DNA from: Vicia villosa | Taxonomy: Eukaryota; Streptophyta; Magnoliopsida; Fabales; Fabaceae | Assembly (NCBI RefSeq): GCF_029867415.1 | Contig: NC_081183.1 | Span: 60,772,336 to 60,836,335, forward strand | Direction of reading: 5' to 3' | Length of the DNA stretch: 64,000 nt | Part shown: piece by piece, positions 13,285 through 24,902 of the stretch | How the letters are laid out: each line of letters begins with the position of its first letter | Numbering within the stretch: position 1 is the first letter of the stretch | Program-made: the position numbers and the translations under genes | The notes under the pieces: generated by a model | Databases searched by the model: none | What the model saw: only the letters and a program-made list of their open reading frames with translations | Told to the model about the DNA's origin: nothing

Positions 13285-14858
13285 TGTCATACCCCAATTT
13301 TTGACCTAAGATACCACCTCATATCATTTGCATATGCATCATTTGCATCTCTAACAAATTGCATAGCTTGTGTTTGCTACTTGTGACTCAGCAGGATTTA
13401 ATCAAGAAATCACTCATCAGTACAAGTAACAATCAATTAGGGTTTTGTTCTCCCTTCATCTCAAATGAATCATCTTCATCAACAATCAACATTTGGTCCT
13501 CAGAGATTCATTTCAACAAGCTCAACAGCTTTGAATCGACTGAATTAGGGTTTTGACTGAAGACAGCACACTCCTAACTTTTGCTCAGAATTTGACCTAA
13601 TGGCTTGGGACATGACCTCAAGACCCCAAGTGCATCATTTTGACCTAATCCATTGGCTCATAACATCTCCTACACAAAGATTGATCAGACAAATCCTCAG
13701 ATCAGAGTTTTGAACTATCAGGGACTGAAATCAGGGATCACATTTGGGAAACCCTAAAAACCCCCAGGAAATCAATCAAAGGTTTCAATCATCCTCAAAT
13801 AATCCCTATGACAATATCCAATGGAAATTGCATCTCAATTCAAGACCTACAGTCATCAATCTCATCAGGTCGACAATTAGGGTTTTTGACCTCATTCACT
13901 GAACAACTGACTTTTTAATCAGGACATGGTGCCACAACTCAAAACATGGCTCAATATCCTCTAATGCTTCAATTTGATCCATTCATACCATTCATATGGT
14001 GAGGATAGCATGTTTCATTTGAAATCTCCAGAAATGCGATTCGTCTGAAAAAGTCAACTGTACAAGATCACCATTGACTTTTGGGGAATTTTGGTCAACC
14101 ATGACTTTTGAAGTTGAAAATCATCAATATATGAAGTATGAAGTCATTTGATCAAGAAAAATCAAGAAAATCAATCAAGAATCAAAAAGTCAAAAGTTTG
14201 ACTTTCATACTTAGAAAATTTTTCTAAGTGTTTTTTATGGTTTTTTCCAAACTTTGGAGGGGAATAACTCAAAATTTCACCTACAAACTGAAAAAAACTT
14301 CCAACATGAAAGTTGTAGATTTTGATCCAATAAACAACTTTGACACATATAAATTTTTTCCATAAGATCAACCATTTAAGAGATATGGAGCTTCAAAGTT
14401 GACATCTTTTGAAAATTTCACTTAGAACTTCATTTTCTTCAAAGTTCATGGAACTTTTTCACCCATTTCCTTAAAGGTCTTGAAGAAACTTTCAACTAGG
14501 GTTTTGAAGTGTGTAACATGAGCTTTCCAAAATGTCCAAGAGCATGAAAAAATATGGAGTGTAGCTATGGTTTTGAATTATGCATTTAGTGATCATTTTC
14601 ACTTGAATTTTCACCATTTTTCACTAAGTTTCAAGACTACATTGCCTATAGTCCAAGTAATGATGCAAAGAGGCAATAATTGAAGATATTTTCTCTGATT
14701 TGAGATCAGAATGGAAGAGGATAAGAAGCTTGAGTTTTAACCATGGTTTGGTCACTTTAACCATTTTGCATTAAATGTAAAAGATTCCTTTTTATCTCTT
14801 AAGCCAAATCATCAAACTTTGATCAAGTTGCAAAGCTCTTCATTCAGAATCCTTGGCC

Positions 14859-14866
14859 TATAAATA
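14859..14866 (+). promoter_or_regulatory. TATA box of Ogre 5' LTR
   Basis: TATAAATA in the context GGCCTATAAATAGAGG, the only strong plant TATA in the LTR. The inferred start of the genomic RNA is about 30 bp downstream. Confidence 0.75.
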
Positions 14867-15811
14867 GAGGTTCAAAACTCATTCAAATTCACACCAAAAC
14901 CTCACAATTATAGGTTTTCTCTCTTCTTTCTTGAATTACAAGTCATGTGTTTCAAAGTGAGGTAGAAAACTCAACCTCCAAACCTTGCAAGTTCTGAACA
15001 AAGTGATGCTTCCCACAACTTCTAAATGTCAAATGTGATGTGTTTGAATCACTCATACACCCAAAAACACCTCAAATCTCAGAATCACTACCTCACTTCC
15101 ATAATTGCATATATTGAACCTTATCATGCCAAAATCCATACCAAGCCATATCTGTCCAAACTAACACTCCTAACACCATCCATATACTTCATATGAATGA
15201 TCCAAACACTCACCAGCAATCTGAAACACCTCCATCTTCAAATTCGATTCATACTTGAAGCAACTGCAGTTCGGGTGCCATGGCCATGCTCAGATGAATT
15301 CAGCTTGTTCCAGACATCCAGACACCTTCCATAATCATCATTGAAGCTATCCAGATTGATACAAAGCATCTGTAACACTTATATTGAAGGATCAAATCTC
15401 CAGTTTGGCCGTTTTTGAAGGTAAGTCACTTGAACTTCAAACTCTATCATACATGCATCATAAATGAAAAACTGCCATGCCATCTTGTTTCTGCATATGT
15501 ATGGATCATTAACCCTCAATCAATTGCAACTTATCATGCACACACACGATTTCAGATTGAAACTCAAAATTAGGGTTCTTCGTGTTCATCAGAAAATTGA
15601 TAGCCTTAGAGATAAAATAAATGCAATTAAATGATACCATCATGTTCCTGGTGAAAAATCGAGCAAGATAGGCTATTCACTCGATCCAAACAATTCAGTT
15701 TTCAGAATTTTCAAATTTGAATTGGGTATGTGTTCTTGGCGCCAGATTTTGAAACTGAAATTAGAAATTGATTCAAAAATATAATTGATTCGTTGCAAAT
15801 ACTAAACAGAC

Positions 15812-15885
15812 CACGCGCGTGGTCCAGTTGGTCATGTTTTTGAGTAGTGAGCGTGAGGTCGTGGGTTCAACACTCATGGGGGCCA
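15812..15885 (+). other. tRNA/SINE-like sequence with Pol III A and B boxes inside Ogre LTR
   Basis: An A-box-like TGGTCCAGTTGG (15820-15831) is followed 33 bp later by a B-box-like GGTTCAACACT (15864-15874). This is the spacing of an internal Pol III promoter. The stretch as a whole resembles the tRNA-derived head of a plant SINE, or a decayed tRNA, more than a functional tRNA: no full cloverleaf is evident. The 3' LTR holds an identical copy from 33351. It may be a captured SINE head. Whether it is transcribed is unknown. Confidence 0.5.
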
Positions 15886-18221
15886 AAACCAATTTTTTGA
15901 CACTATTTTTCTTTCATTTTTTTACACAACTTCACTTAATTATTTAACCAATCAAATCAATTTATTTTTGCTTCATTTTTTGAACACTTCTTATTTAATA
16001 TACATATTTTAAGAATATCAAAAAAAATCATCAAAAAATATTTATTTGATACATTTTTTAATAGTTTTAAAATGACTTGTTTTTAAGTAATTTTAATACT
16101 TTTAAATGTTATTTTTCATTTGATTTTCAAAATTAATCATTTGTAAATACTTTTTGAAGCAAACCCTAATCATCTAAATGTTAATTGAAGACAATCTTTT
16201 TGTTTATCTTGATTAATTTGACTTCTTTCAAAATTCAAATCGTTTTAAAACGAGTGATCGCGATTCTTTTCAAAAACAATAAACCATTTCTTTTTGAAAC
16301 TATTGATTAAATCTTTTTAATTGATTAATTGATTTTCAAAAACGAAGTGGGGCCTCTCGAATATTAGAGAGTGTAAGTCCCATTTCTTTTCTTTTTGTAC
16401 AGTTTTTTAAACAATAAAACTTTTTTTTCCAAAATAAAATCTTTTCAAACCATTTTCAAATCATCTTCAAAGCAACAAAACTCCAAAGAAACAAAACTTT
16501 TCAATATACCATGGGCCTCCATGTAGGTATAAGCCCCAAGCCCTTTTGTACATACCCACTCCAGTACATGAAATTAGGTATTTCATTGTACGCCTTTTGT
16601 ACATATCTCAATCAATTTGTTTTTAACTTTGAATAACAAACCAAAAATGAAGGTTTCTTTAAATCTTCCCAAAAATACCATGGGCCTCCATGTAGGTATA
16701 AGTCCCAAGCCCTTTTGTGAATACCTGTTTACATAGCTTTGAATAAATTCAAGTGGACCTCTCCTCGAGTATGAATCCCGAGCCCCCGTGTATACAAATG
16801 GATTATGCTTACAGGTATATTTCCTTCATAAACTCTATTATATACACACACTTTGTCATATATAACTGTTCATATTTGTTCATGTACTTGTGCATATTTG
16901 TTTGTACTTGTTCATATGTGTGATATGTGTGCTTGTTCAACTTAGTACAACACTAGGTTCCCCATAGCCTCCTATTGGGCTTCGTGCAAAGAATCTCCAC
17001 TAGTTTAGGTTAGGACATAGAGTATGGTTTCCCGGTGAAATCGCTCTAAGAGCTCAAACCAACTATACCATGCCTCCCCTTGGGCTTTGTACAAACGAGT
17101 GACCCTCCCATAGCCTCCTCTTGGGCTTACAATGCAAGGACCCTGGATTGTCCCTCCCATAGCCTCCTCTTGGGCTTACAATGCAAGGACCCTCGGATAG
17201 CCTCCTCTTGGGCTTCGTACAAGGACCCACGGGCTTCTTATAAGCATCCCCAATATCCAAATCAAATACCCTAGGAGATTAGACATTTTTCATCTCTATG
17301 CTAGGAGTATCTCTTATATATCATCACAAACAATCAATCAATCAAACTTCTTTTTTGCCACAAGGCTGGCTAATCAATCAAACTGTTTTACCACCGTACT
17401 GGATGATTAATCAAAGTTTTTGTCACAAGGCTGACTTCATTGAAACTTTTGCCACAAGGCTGGCTGATTAATCAAAGTTTTTGTCACAAGGCTGACTTCA
17501 TTGAAACTTTTGCCACAAGGCTGGTTAAACATCTTTATCATTCTAAGCACCCTAAGTGGCATGGCCCCGGGCTTATAATGAAAAGATTTTCAAACAAAAA
17601 TCAAACAGATGTATGTGATGATATAGATTAGATACATCTAGCATTTAGACGACATTTGTCTATTTTCCTTTGCTTCCACTAGCATAAGTGGGAACTACGA
17701 TTGCTCTGACTTTCTCAACATCCCTTTGAGAATACGTAGGCACAAGGTCGATCCTTGGCGAGCAAAGCAAAACAAAACAAAAAAAAACCATTCAAACCTT
17801 AGCACCCGTAGACCCCGAGCTACAGATGCTCTGATTCCCTCTAAGGGATATGTATGCAGAGGATCGCGATGATCTTTGCGAGCATAATCAAACAAACACC
17901 TTAGGTCCCACCTATTTCTCACAAGAACCTCCACCATAACAAGAATGGAATGAAAAACAAAGCAAAGAAACCTATAGAGTACTATAGATACGTTGGGTGC
18001 TAATACCTTCCCTTCGTATAACCAACCCTCTTACCCAAAGATCTCTCCCCCACTTTTAGGTTATTGCAGCTTTTTTCCTTTTCCTCCTTTGGAAATAATA
18101 AAAAGTTTGGTCGAAATAAAGAAAAATCATTTTTTATGAGCACTCGAGCCCAAAGAAGGCATCAGGTGTCTCATCCCACAAAAAAGAGGAACAAAACGGT
18201 TTTTCGCCCGCGACAGAAAAA

Positions 18222-18240
18222 TGGCGACTTCACTGGGGAC
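18222..18240 (+). promoter_or_regulatory. Ogre primer-binding site (tRNA-Arg type)
   Basis: TGGCGACTTCACTGGGGAC lies six bases after the LTR end. Ogre elements are described as using tRNA-Arg, and this sequence fits that class. The first strand of cDNA would be primed here. Confidence 0.85.
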
Positions 18241-19012
18241 AATCTTTTTATTGTTTCAAAGGAAGGGTTATTTCTAATTATTGTTTTTATTTTAATTTTT
18301 GTTACATGTGTGATTCTTTGGTTCTGTTACTTGTGTGGTTCTGTTACAAGTGATACATTATGGACAAATCCTAACCCGGATTAAGTACACATAAGAAATT
18401 AGGTGGAGGGTATAGTCATGTGCAGGCGCACTTGAGAATCCTTCCGCTCAGTGGAGGTTCCTTGTTGGTAATATATGTTTAGCATGCTTTCGTAGCGAAG
18501 ACATTATTGCCGCATTGAACTGTAGAAGCTGAGAGACCGTAGAACCCCAACCCATCCTGGCCTTATTAGGACGTGGTGCAGAAACGAACCAGGTGAAGAC
18601 TTGGATAGTTGTCATGCGGAGAACCACACTCAGACGAGTTTTTCTTGAGAATATTTCTGGCTCATCAGTTTAGTCGTGAAAGCCGGTAATATCCGAAAGA
18701 AAAATGTAGACTCTGACGTATCAGTAGAACATGTTGTACAGGTGATTAACTAGATCTATCCCTATTTGGTTCTCTGACCTCATGCTCGTGACGCTGGACC
18801 TTTGAACCTGTGTGTACTATGTTTGAATTACCATGTTTGTGTACCATGTTTGCGTTACCATCACCATGTCTGTTTTACCATGTTTGAATATGTGGCATTC
18901 ATGCATCCACGCATTCATACATTCAAAAAAAAAAAACCCATTTTTTCCATAAAAACATGATTTTTCCAAAGATTTAGAGAAATTTTCTTTGCAAACATTT
19001 TAGGATTTAGTC
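18241..19012 (+). other. Ogre untranslated leader
   Basis: About 770 bp between primer site and ORF1, with no coding frame of note. It contains a run of related ACCATGTTTG phrases (18816-18890) and an A-rich run before the ORF1 start. RNA packaging and dimerisation signals would be expected here but cannot be pinpointed. Confidence 0.6.
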
Positions 19013-20548
19013 ATGGAAGAAGTAAAAAGGCATACCAAGAAATACGGTTTCAAAGCGCCTGATGTGGGAAAACTGATAGAGTTAGCATCTTCTGTACAAA
19101 ATCCTTCCAATTTTAGGAAAAGTTATGGAAAACTTTTGCCTATCCTGAACACTCATGTTGATGAAGGACTTCTCAAAACTTTGGTTCAGTTCTATGATCC
19201 CGTCTACCGGTGTTTTACCTTTCCAGACTACCAGTTGGTACCGACCTTGGAAGAATATGCCAATCTTTTGGGTATCCCTGTGTCTGACAAAATACCTTTC
19301 AATGGTTTGGAAGCCATTCCTAAGTCACATGTCATTGCAACAAGTATCCATTTGAAAAAGTCTGAAGTAGAGAGTAATTGGACTACCAAAGGAAACCTCC
19401 CGGGTTTAACTTCACACTTCCTGGTAAAGAAAGCCTTTGATTTCATTGAAACTGGTAGCATGATAGCTTTTGAAGCTATACTAGCCTTGCTCATCTATGG
19501 GTTGGTTCTGTTTCCCAATGTCGACAACTTTGTTGATATCAATGCCATAAAGATTTTTCTGATTGGAAATCCTGTTCCGACTTTGCTTGGTGACATGTAT
19601 TTCTCTGTCCATCATAGGAATCGCCAAGGCGGTGGAATTATTGTATGTTGTGCACCTTTGTTGTTCAAATGGATTGTTTCACACTTACCTGAGTCTCCTA
19701 TTTTCATAGAAAACCGAGAAGGTTTGCGTTGGCCTCGAAGACTTATGTCTCTTACTAATAATGATATTCGTTGGTATACCTTGGCTCGCTGTGGTACAGA
19801 AACCATTGATAGTTGCGGAGAATTCGCCAACGTACCTCTCATTGGTACACAAGGAGGAATTAACTACAATCCGATCTTAGCCCGACGACAACTCGGGTAT
19901 GCAAATTCAGTTAAACCTGTTGGTCTCGCAGTAGAAAGCTACTTCTATCAAGAAAGGGAAGATCCTTAAAGGTTGAAGACAAGAATGATGAGAGCTTGGT
20001 GCGACGTCCGATGGAAAGAAAAAGGTGAGGAAAGGAATTGCATTGCTACGGACGCCTACACCTGCTGGGTAAAGAAAAGAGCAAAGGAGTTTCAAATGCC
20101 TTATGATTATGAAAAACCCATGTCTCTTGTGGTATCTCAACTACCCAATGTTCCCATTCCCACTATGAAGGAATACCAAGACACTTTAGCCAAGATGAGG
20201 TTAGAGAAAAATGCTTGGGAGCACAAGTTTCGTAGGACCGATATGGAAAACAGAAGGTTGAAGAAACAAGTGAAAGATCACGAAGAAATTCTCTACTGTC
20301 AAGATGGATGGCTCATGAGTAAAGATGAGAAGATTCGTCAGAAAGACGCTGCAATCAAGAAGTACATCAAAGAAAGCAAGAAAAAACCTGAAGGTTCAAC
20401 AAGCAACGCTCCAACTCCTGACGATTGGAAGAATATTGTTGACAAGCTAAAGACCGAAAAGGCCGAATTGAAAGCTTACTATGGGAAAGAAATCATGAAG
20501 CTCAAACTGCACAATGCATTTGGTTCTTCGTCTGATGAAGATGCTTAG
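19013..20548 (+). CDS. Ogre ORF1 protein, interrupted by one in-frame stop
   Basis: This is the extra ORF that Ogre elements carry between leader and gag. Its role in the life cycle is not established. The frame runs 511 codons from ATG at 19013 to TAG at 20546-20548, with a single in-frame TAA at 19967-19969 (codon 319). The N-terminal part (residues about 60-120, RCFTFPDYQLVPTLEEYANL, LLGIPVSD) resembles the plant mobile domain family found in transposon-derived proteins. The C-terminal part (about residues 380-500) is Lys/Glu-rich and likely coiled coil, ending in an acidic SSSDEDA. The partial ORF1 at 63762 shares FYDP..RCFTF..FQ in the same position. No stretch is scrambled, so the stop looks recent. 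Product would be the 318-residue N-terminal part unless read through. Confidence 0.85.
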
Positions 20549-20873
20549 GATTGTTTAGCTTTTTATTTATCATTTGCTTTTGTAAGGAGCTACGCTCCAA
20601 TGTTGTAACATTTCCCATTATTGTAATAAAAAAAATGAATGAATAAAAGATCAGTTTGTGTACAAATGTTTGCAAGAAAATAATCTTTAAAATATTTGGA
20701 AAAATCATAAATTTCTTTTTGCATACATCATTCTGCATATCGAGTCTGTTATATAGAGTCTCATCTTTTGGATCTTTCTCCATTAGATCGTCAAGCTGTC
20801 GCGTCTCAAAGTTTCTCGACCGCGCTCGCAATCAGATCACAGATACAATACTCGTTCAAGTAGAAGAAGAGTA
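20549..20873 (+). other. Spacer between ORF1 and gag-pro
   Basis: A 325-bp AT-rich spacer with no supported gene. The last part (about 20740-20873) is open in the gag frame region and rich in TCTC and CGC motifs. How gag-pro is translated downstream of ORF1 is not evident from the sequence. Confidence 0.5.
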
Positions 20874-23800
20874 ATGGAACACTCTGAACAAGAGAATATT
20901 GAGCTCCGTGGTACAGTGACCACCCTTCAGGAAAAGTTGGAAAGTCTCACTACTCTGGTTGACTCCTTAATGGCCGCACAGAATCAGCCGCCGCCACCCA
21001 ACAGTCAAGCAACAGTAACATCTGAGGTCACTACTCCAGTTTCTACGGTTGCATTCGGCATTCCATCTTTCTCCATGCCAGAAGGTTGGGGCACGCCTTT
21101 CAGCTTTGGTACAGGTTTCCGCCATAATGTTTCTGGGGTTCAAACATCCACAACTGAAGCGCCTGCTGCACAAAGTTCACAGTTCACTCCAAATCAGGGG
21201 ATAACTTTTTCTCAAATCACTATGGCACTTTCTCAACCCACTATGACGGTTCCGACTCCTATGGTTCACACTGTTCCTTACGGTGACAATGAGATTTATC
21301 ATGATCAGGGTGATAGCACAAATCAGCGAAGCCTTGTAGGAGATCTCCAAGAGCAGTTTAACAAGATTCAGCTGGAAGTCAAAGCTATTCGTGGCAAAGA
21401 TTTGTTTGGAAAGAATGCCCAGGAGCTATGTTTGGTTCCCAGTGTACAAATACCTGCTAAGTTCAAGGTCCCTGACTTTGAGAAATACAAAGGTAGTTCT
21501 TGTCCACAAAGCCATCTTGTGATGTATGCCAGAAAGATGTCTACTTATGCAGATAATCATCAGTTGCTTATCCATTACTTTCAAGACAGTTTGACTGGTG
21601 CCGCACTGAAGTGGTACACAGGCTTGGATAGCACCAATATTCGGACTTTCAATGATCTAGGTGAGGCCTTTGTCCGACAATACAAGTATAACTCGGATAT
21701 GGCTCCAGACCGAGATCAGCTTCGGTCCATGGCTCAGAAAGATCATGAAGCTTTCAAAGAGTATGCCCAACGATGGAGAGAAACTGCTGCTCAGATTAAT
21801 CCACCATTAAAAGAAAAAGAGATGACAAAGATCTTCTTGAATACTCTCAGTCTGTTTTATTATGAACGCATGATTGCTAGTGCTCCAAGTGATTTCACCG
21901 AAATGGTAAACATGGGGATGCGTCTAGAAGAAGGAGTCCGAACCGGACGTCTGACTAAAGAAGGTGGATCTTCAAGTGGAATCAAAAAGTTTGGAAGTGG
22001 TTTCCCAAAGAAGAAAGAACAAAGTGTTGACATGGTATCCCAAGGAAAGCCAAGAGGAAATGTCAATCGTCAACGACAGGTTGCTTCTATCACACCAGTC
22101 GTTAACACAACACCGAATCCAGGATTCACTCCTCAGTTTCAACAACAACAGCCTCGACAACAGGCTCAGCAGTTAAACAATAATCAGAATCGAGTACAAA
22201 GAGCTCCACAGTTCGATCCGATTCCGATGACCTATACAGAATTGTACCCTGCATTGATTGAAAGAGGTCTTGTTCAAACTAAAGCACCACCACCCGTACC
22301 TGAGAGACTCCCATGGTGGTACAAAGCTGAGGTTTCATGCCCTTATCATCAAGGAGCACCTGGCCATGATCTTGAGCATTGTATAGCTTTGAAATATGAA
22401 GTTCAGAGGTTGGTTAGATCTAATCTCCTCTCTTTCAGAAATTTGAATCCTAATGTGCAAGCAAATCCGCTGCCCAATCATGGAGGGCATGTTGTAAACA
22501 TGGTGTATGGATGTCCTGGCCAATACCGAGTCTATAATATCAACTTCTCAAGAGCAGATTTGGTACAAATGCACGCTACTCTTTGTCGAAGGCCGAATTT
22601 TCGCCAGCATCAATACGGTTCCTGTAGAATATGTTGTGTGGATCCTCACGGGTGTTCGATTGTGAGAAGAGATCTCCAAGTTTTGCTAGATAATGGTACT
22701 ATTGAGATCTACAGAAATAGGGATGAAAATGAAGTTAACATGATAGGATGTTATCCGCATGAGCTTTTAGTCTCAGATATCAACTCGGAAATGCCTACAG
22801 TTAACGTCATCGTTCCTCATTTCAACATGCCTGAGCGCATGGAAGTTACTTACAACAAGCCGAAGGTTCCTGTTGCTCCTTTGATCATCTGTCTACCTGG
22901 ACCTGTTCCTTATAACTCTGACAAGGCAGTTCCATACAACTACAATGCAACAATGATAAAGAATGGACAAGAAGTTCCTTTGCCTACTCTTTCAGCTGTT
23001 GTAAACATTGCTGATGTGAGTCGTGTAACAAGAAGTGGACGTGTGTATACTCCGCTACCTCCAAAGCAGCCTGTTGCTCCTGTTACCGGGCAAAATCCTG
23101 TCAATACACCAGTAGAGAATCCTGTGGAAACTCCTGTCAGTAATCCAAACACTGATGTTGGTCAATCCAGTGGAACCAATGTCAATCCTGACTTTGATGA
23201 AATTTTGAAGCTTATCAAAAGAAGTGAATATAAGATTGTGGATCAGCTTATGCAGACTCCTTCAAAAATCTCAATACTTTCATTGCTGTTGAATTCAGAA
23301 GCCCACAGGGAAGCCCTGATGAAGGTCTTAGATCAAGCTTTTGTAGATCATGATGTGACTGTTGATCATTTTGATGGGATAATAGCCAACATAACTGCTT
23401 GCAACAATTTAAGCTTCTGTGATGAAGAACTCCCCGAGGAGGGTAAAAATCACAATCTTGCTTTGCACATTTCTATGAACTGTCAGTCAGACTCTTTGTC
23501 CAATGTGTTGGTAGACACCGGATCTTCCTTGAATGTTATGCCAAAGACGACTCTTGCTCGCTTGTCTTACCAAGGAATGCCTATGAAGTTCAGTGGTGTA
23601 GTAGTCAAAGCATTTGATGGATCGCGAAAATCTGTTATTGGTGAAGTCAATCTTCCCATGACAATTGGTCCACATACATTTCAAATCACCTTCCAGGTCA
23701 TGGACATTCAAGCTGCTTATAGCTGTCTGTTAGGACGACCATGGATCCATGAAGCAGGGGCAGTAACTTCTACGCTCCATCAAAAGTTAAAGTTTGTAAC

Positions 23801-24902
23801 AAATGGAAAATTGGTAACCATAAGTGGAGAACAAGCCTTGATGGTGAGCCATTTATCCAATTTCTCTTTCATAAGTGCTGATGATGTGGAAGGAACGCAG
23901 TTCCAAGGTCTCTCTTTAGAAGACGAATCTTCCAGAAAGAAAGCATCAATCTCTTCTTACAAAGAGGCAGTGAAAGTAGTAAAGGATGGAACTACCACTG
24001 GCTGGGGGCAAGTTGTGATCCCTACCAAGAATGAAACTAGAGCAGGTCTCGGATGTTCACCAACATTCTCAAACTGCACCAAGAAGGATGAAACCCTTCG
24101 TCCGATCAAAGAAACATTCATTAGTGGAGGATTCCTTAACCCAATTCCTCAAGAGGTTAATGTCCTTATTGAAGAATGTATCGAAGAAGGTCTCTCCGAT
24201 ACTGAAGAAGAATGGAAATGTTATCTCAATGACTCGGGATACATATCTCAGGAAGAACCATATCCTCCTTCAGAGAAACCCAAAGGCAAAGAAACTGAGC
24301 CTGTTCCTGTAGAAATCTGGGACACCTTGGGACAACCAAGTGGAAAATTTGATTATATGGTGAAATACACTGCACCTGAAAGTTACAAGATTGCGATTGA
24401 GGATATCCAACCAACTGGATGGGGAGATTCCTTCGAATATAATAGTCAACCAGAAGAGGCTTATCAGCCTTGTCAATTTTCTCAGCAACCTGAAATTACT
24501 GGAGATTTCGGATTCAATGCATCTGCCAAGATTAACAATCCTGAAGATGGTTATTATCACATAAATGCCATTTTTGAAGATGAAGGGGAAGATGATCCCG
24601 CAGTTGACTCGGAAAGTGTCGCTGACAATGAGTCTCTTCATCCTGAAGACTGGGAAATACATCCTGAAAATTCTGAAGATTGTGACTCATCATATGCTCT
24701 TCAAGAAGTAGAAGAAGACCGTTTCAACTCTACAAAGAACAAGGTTGACAAACCAGGACCTTCAAATCCTGCTCGACCAGCGGTCAATGTCAATGCTGGA
24801 GATAACTCTGAGGAGAATTTTCCTGAATACATAATACATAGAGGAGTTCGTTGCTACTGGAAAGCTGTCGACGTTCCGAATGTTGTCCGCCGCTCAAAGT
24901 AA
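20874..24902 (+). CDS. gag-pro: Ogre gag-protease polyprotein
   Basis: A 1,342-residue intact frame. A short N-terminal coiled coil (residues 1-40) is followed by a low-complexity Pro/Thr/Gln region. The retrotransposon gag (capsid) domain lies at about 195-345, with KFKVPDFEKYKG, YFQDSLTGAALKWY and FVRQYKYN. A Gln-rich stretch comes near 420-445. A single unusual zinc knuckle, CPYHQGAPGHDLEHC (about 490-504), has Cys-x2-His-x5-His-x4-Cys spacing. The aspartic protease has its active site DTG at 881-883 (LVDTGSSLNVMPK), then VKAFDGS and CLLGRPWIH. A long acidic C-terminal tail ends at the TAA at 24900. The final codons overlap an intron donor at 24899, so splicing would bypass this stop. It assembles the particle and processes the polyprotein. 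All expected motifs are present. Confidence 0.95.
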   Translation: MEHSEQENIELRGTVTTLQEKLESLTTLVDSLMAAQNQPPPPNSQATVTSEVTTPVSTVAFGIPSFSMPEGWGTPFSFGTGFRHNVSGVQTSTTEAPAAQSSQFTPNQGITFSQITMALSQPTMTVPTPMVHTVPYGDNEIYHDQGDSTNQRSLVGDLQEQFNKIQLEVKAIRGKDLFGKNAQELCLVPSVQIPAKFKVPDFEKYKGSSCPQSHLVMYARKMSTYADNHQLLIHYFQDSLTGAALKWYTGLDSTNIRTFNDLGEAFVRQYKYNSDMAPDRDQLRSMAQKDHEAFKEYAQRWRETAAQINPPLKEKEMTKIFLNTLSLFYYERMIASAPSDFTEMVNMGMRLEEGVRTGRLTKEGGSSSGIKKFGSGFPKKKEQSVDMVSQGKPRGNVNRQRQVASITPVVNTTPNPGFTPQFQQQQPRQQAQQLNNNQNRVQRAPQFDPIPMTYTELYPALIERGLVQTKAPPPVPERLPWWYKAEVSCPYHQGAPGHDLEHCIALKYEVQRLVRSNLLSFRNLNPNVQANPLPNHGGHVVNMVYGCPGQYRVYNINFSRADLVQMHATLCRRPNFRQHQYGSCRICCVDPHGCSIVRRDLQVLLDNGTIEIYRNRDENEVNMIGCYPHELLVSDINSEMPTVNVIVPHFNMPERMEVTYNKPKVPVAPLIICLPGPVPYNSDKAVPYNYNATMIKNGQEVPLPTLSAVVNIADVSRVTRSGRVYTPLPPKQPVAPVTGQNPVNTPVENPVETPVSNPNTDVGQSSGTNVNPDFDEILKLIKRSEYKIVDQLMQTPSKISILSLLLNSEAHREALMKVLDQAFVDHDVTVDHFDGIIANITACNNLSFCDEELPEEGKNHNLALHISMNCQSDSLSNVLVDTGSSLNVMPKTTLARLSYQGMPMKFSGVVVKAFDGSRKSVIGEVNLPMTIGPHTFQITFQVMDIQAAYSCLLGRPWIHEAGAVTSTLHQKLKFVTNGKLVTISGEQALMVSHLSNFSFISADDVEGTQFQGLSLEDESSRKKASISSYKEAVKVVKDGTTTGWGQVVIPTKNETRAGLGCSPTFSNCTKKDETLRPIKETFISGGFLNPIPQEVNVLIEECIEEGLSDTEEEWKCYLNDSGYISQEEPYPPSEKPKGKETEPVPVEIWDTLGQPSGKFDYMVKYTAPESYKIAIEDIQPTGWGDSFEYNSQPEEAYQPCQFSQQPEITGDFGFNASAKINNPEDGYYHINAIFEDEGEDDPAVDSESVADNESLHPEDWEIHPENSEDCDSSYALQEVEEDRFNSTKNKVDKPGPSNPARPAVNVNAGDNSEENFPEYIIHRGVRCYWKAVDVPNVVRRSK

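Larger units (their letters stand above)
13285..18215 (+). repeat. Ogre 5' LTR
   Basis: It runs from TGTCATACCCC to GCGACA. U3 is about 1.6 kb, up to a TATA box at 14859. The remaining R-U5 part of about 3.3 kb is unusually long and non-coding. It contains a tRNA-like Pol III box pair (15812-15885), duplicated ATGGGCCTCCATGTAGG units (about 16508 and 16679), several copies of an AGCCTCCTCTTGGGCTT palindromic unit (16970-17215) and CACAAGGCTGG/CTGACTTCATTG repeats (17350-17525). Near the end (about 18000) lies the conserved GGTGCTAATACCTTCCC block. Open frames of 60-80 codons inside it are shared by both LTRs but show no domain and are not annotated as genes. Confidence 0.95.

Noticed and set aside
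15812..15885. Genuine tRNA gene
   Set aside because: A- and B-box-like motifs are present, but I cannot fold a complete acceptor, D, anticodon and T arm; kept only as a tRNA/SINE-like sequence.
17350..17530. CRISPR-like spaced repeats (CACAAGGCTGG)
   Set aside because: Imperfect repeats without uniform spacers, inside an LTR of a plant element; ordinary subrepeats.
17063..17937. Short frames repeated identically at 34614-35488
   Set aside because: Identity is explained by the two copies of the Ogre LTR; the frames overlap on both strands and contain short tandem repeats, not protein domains.
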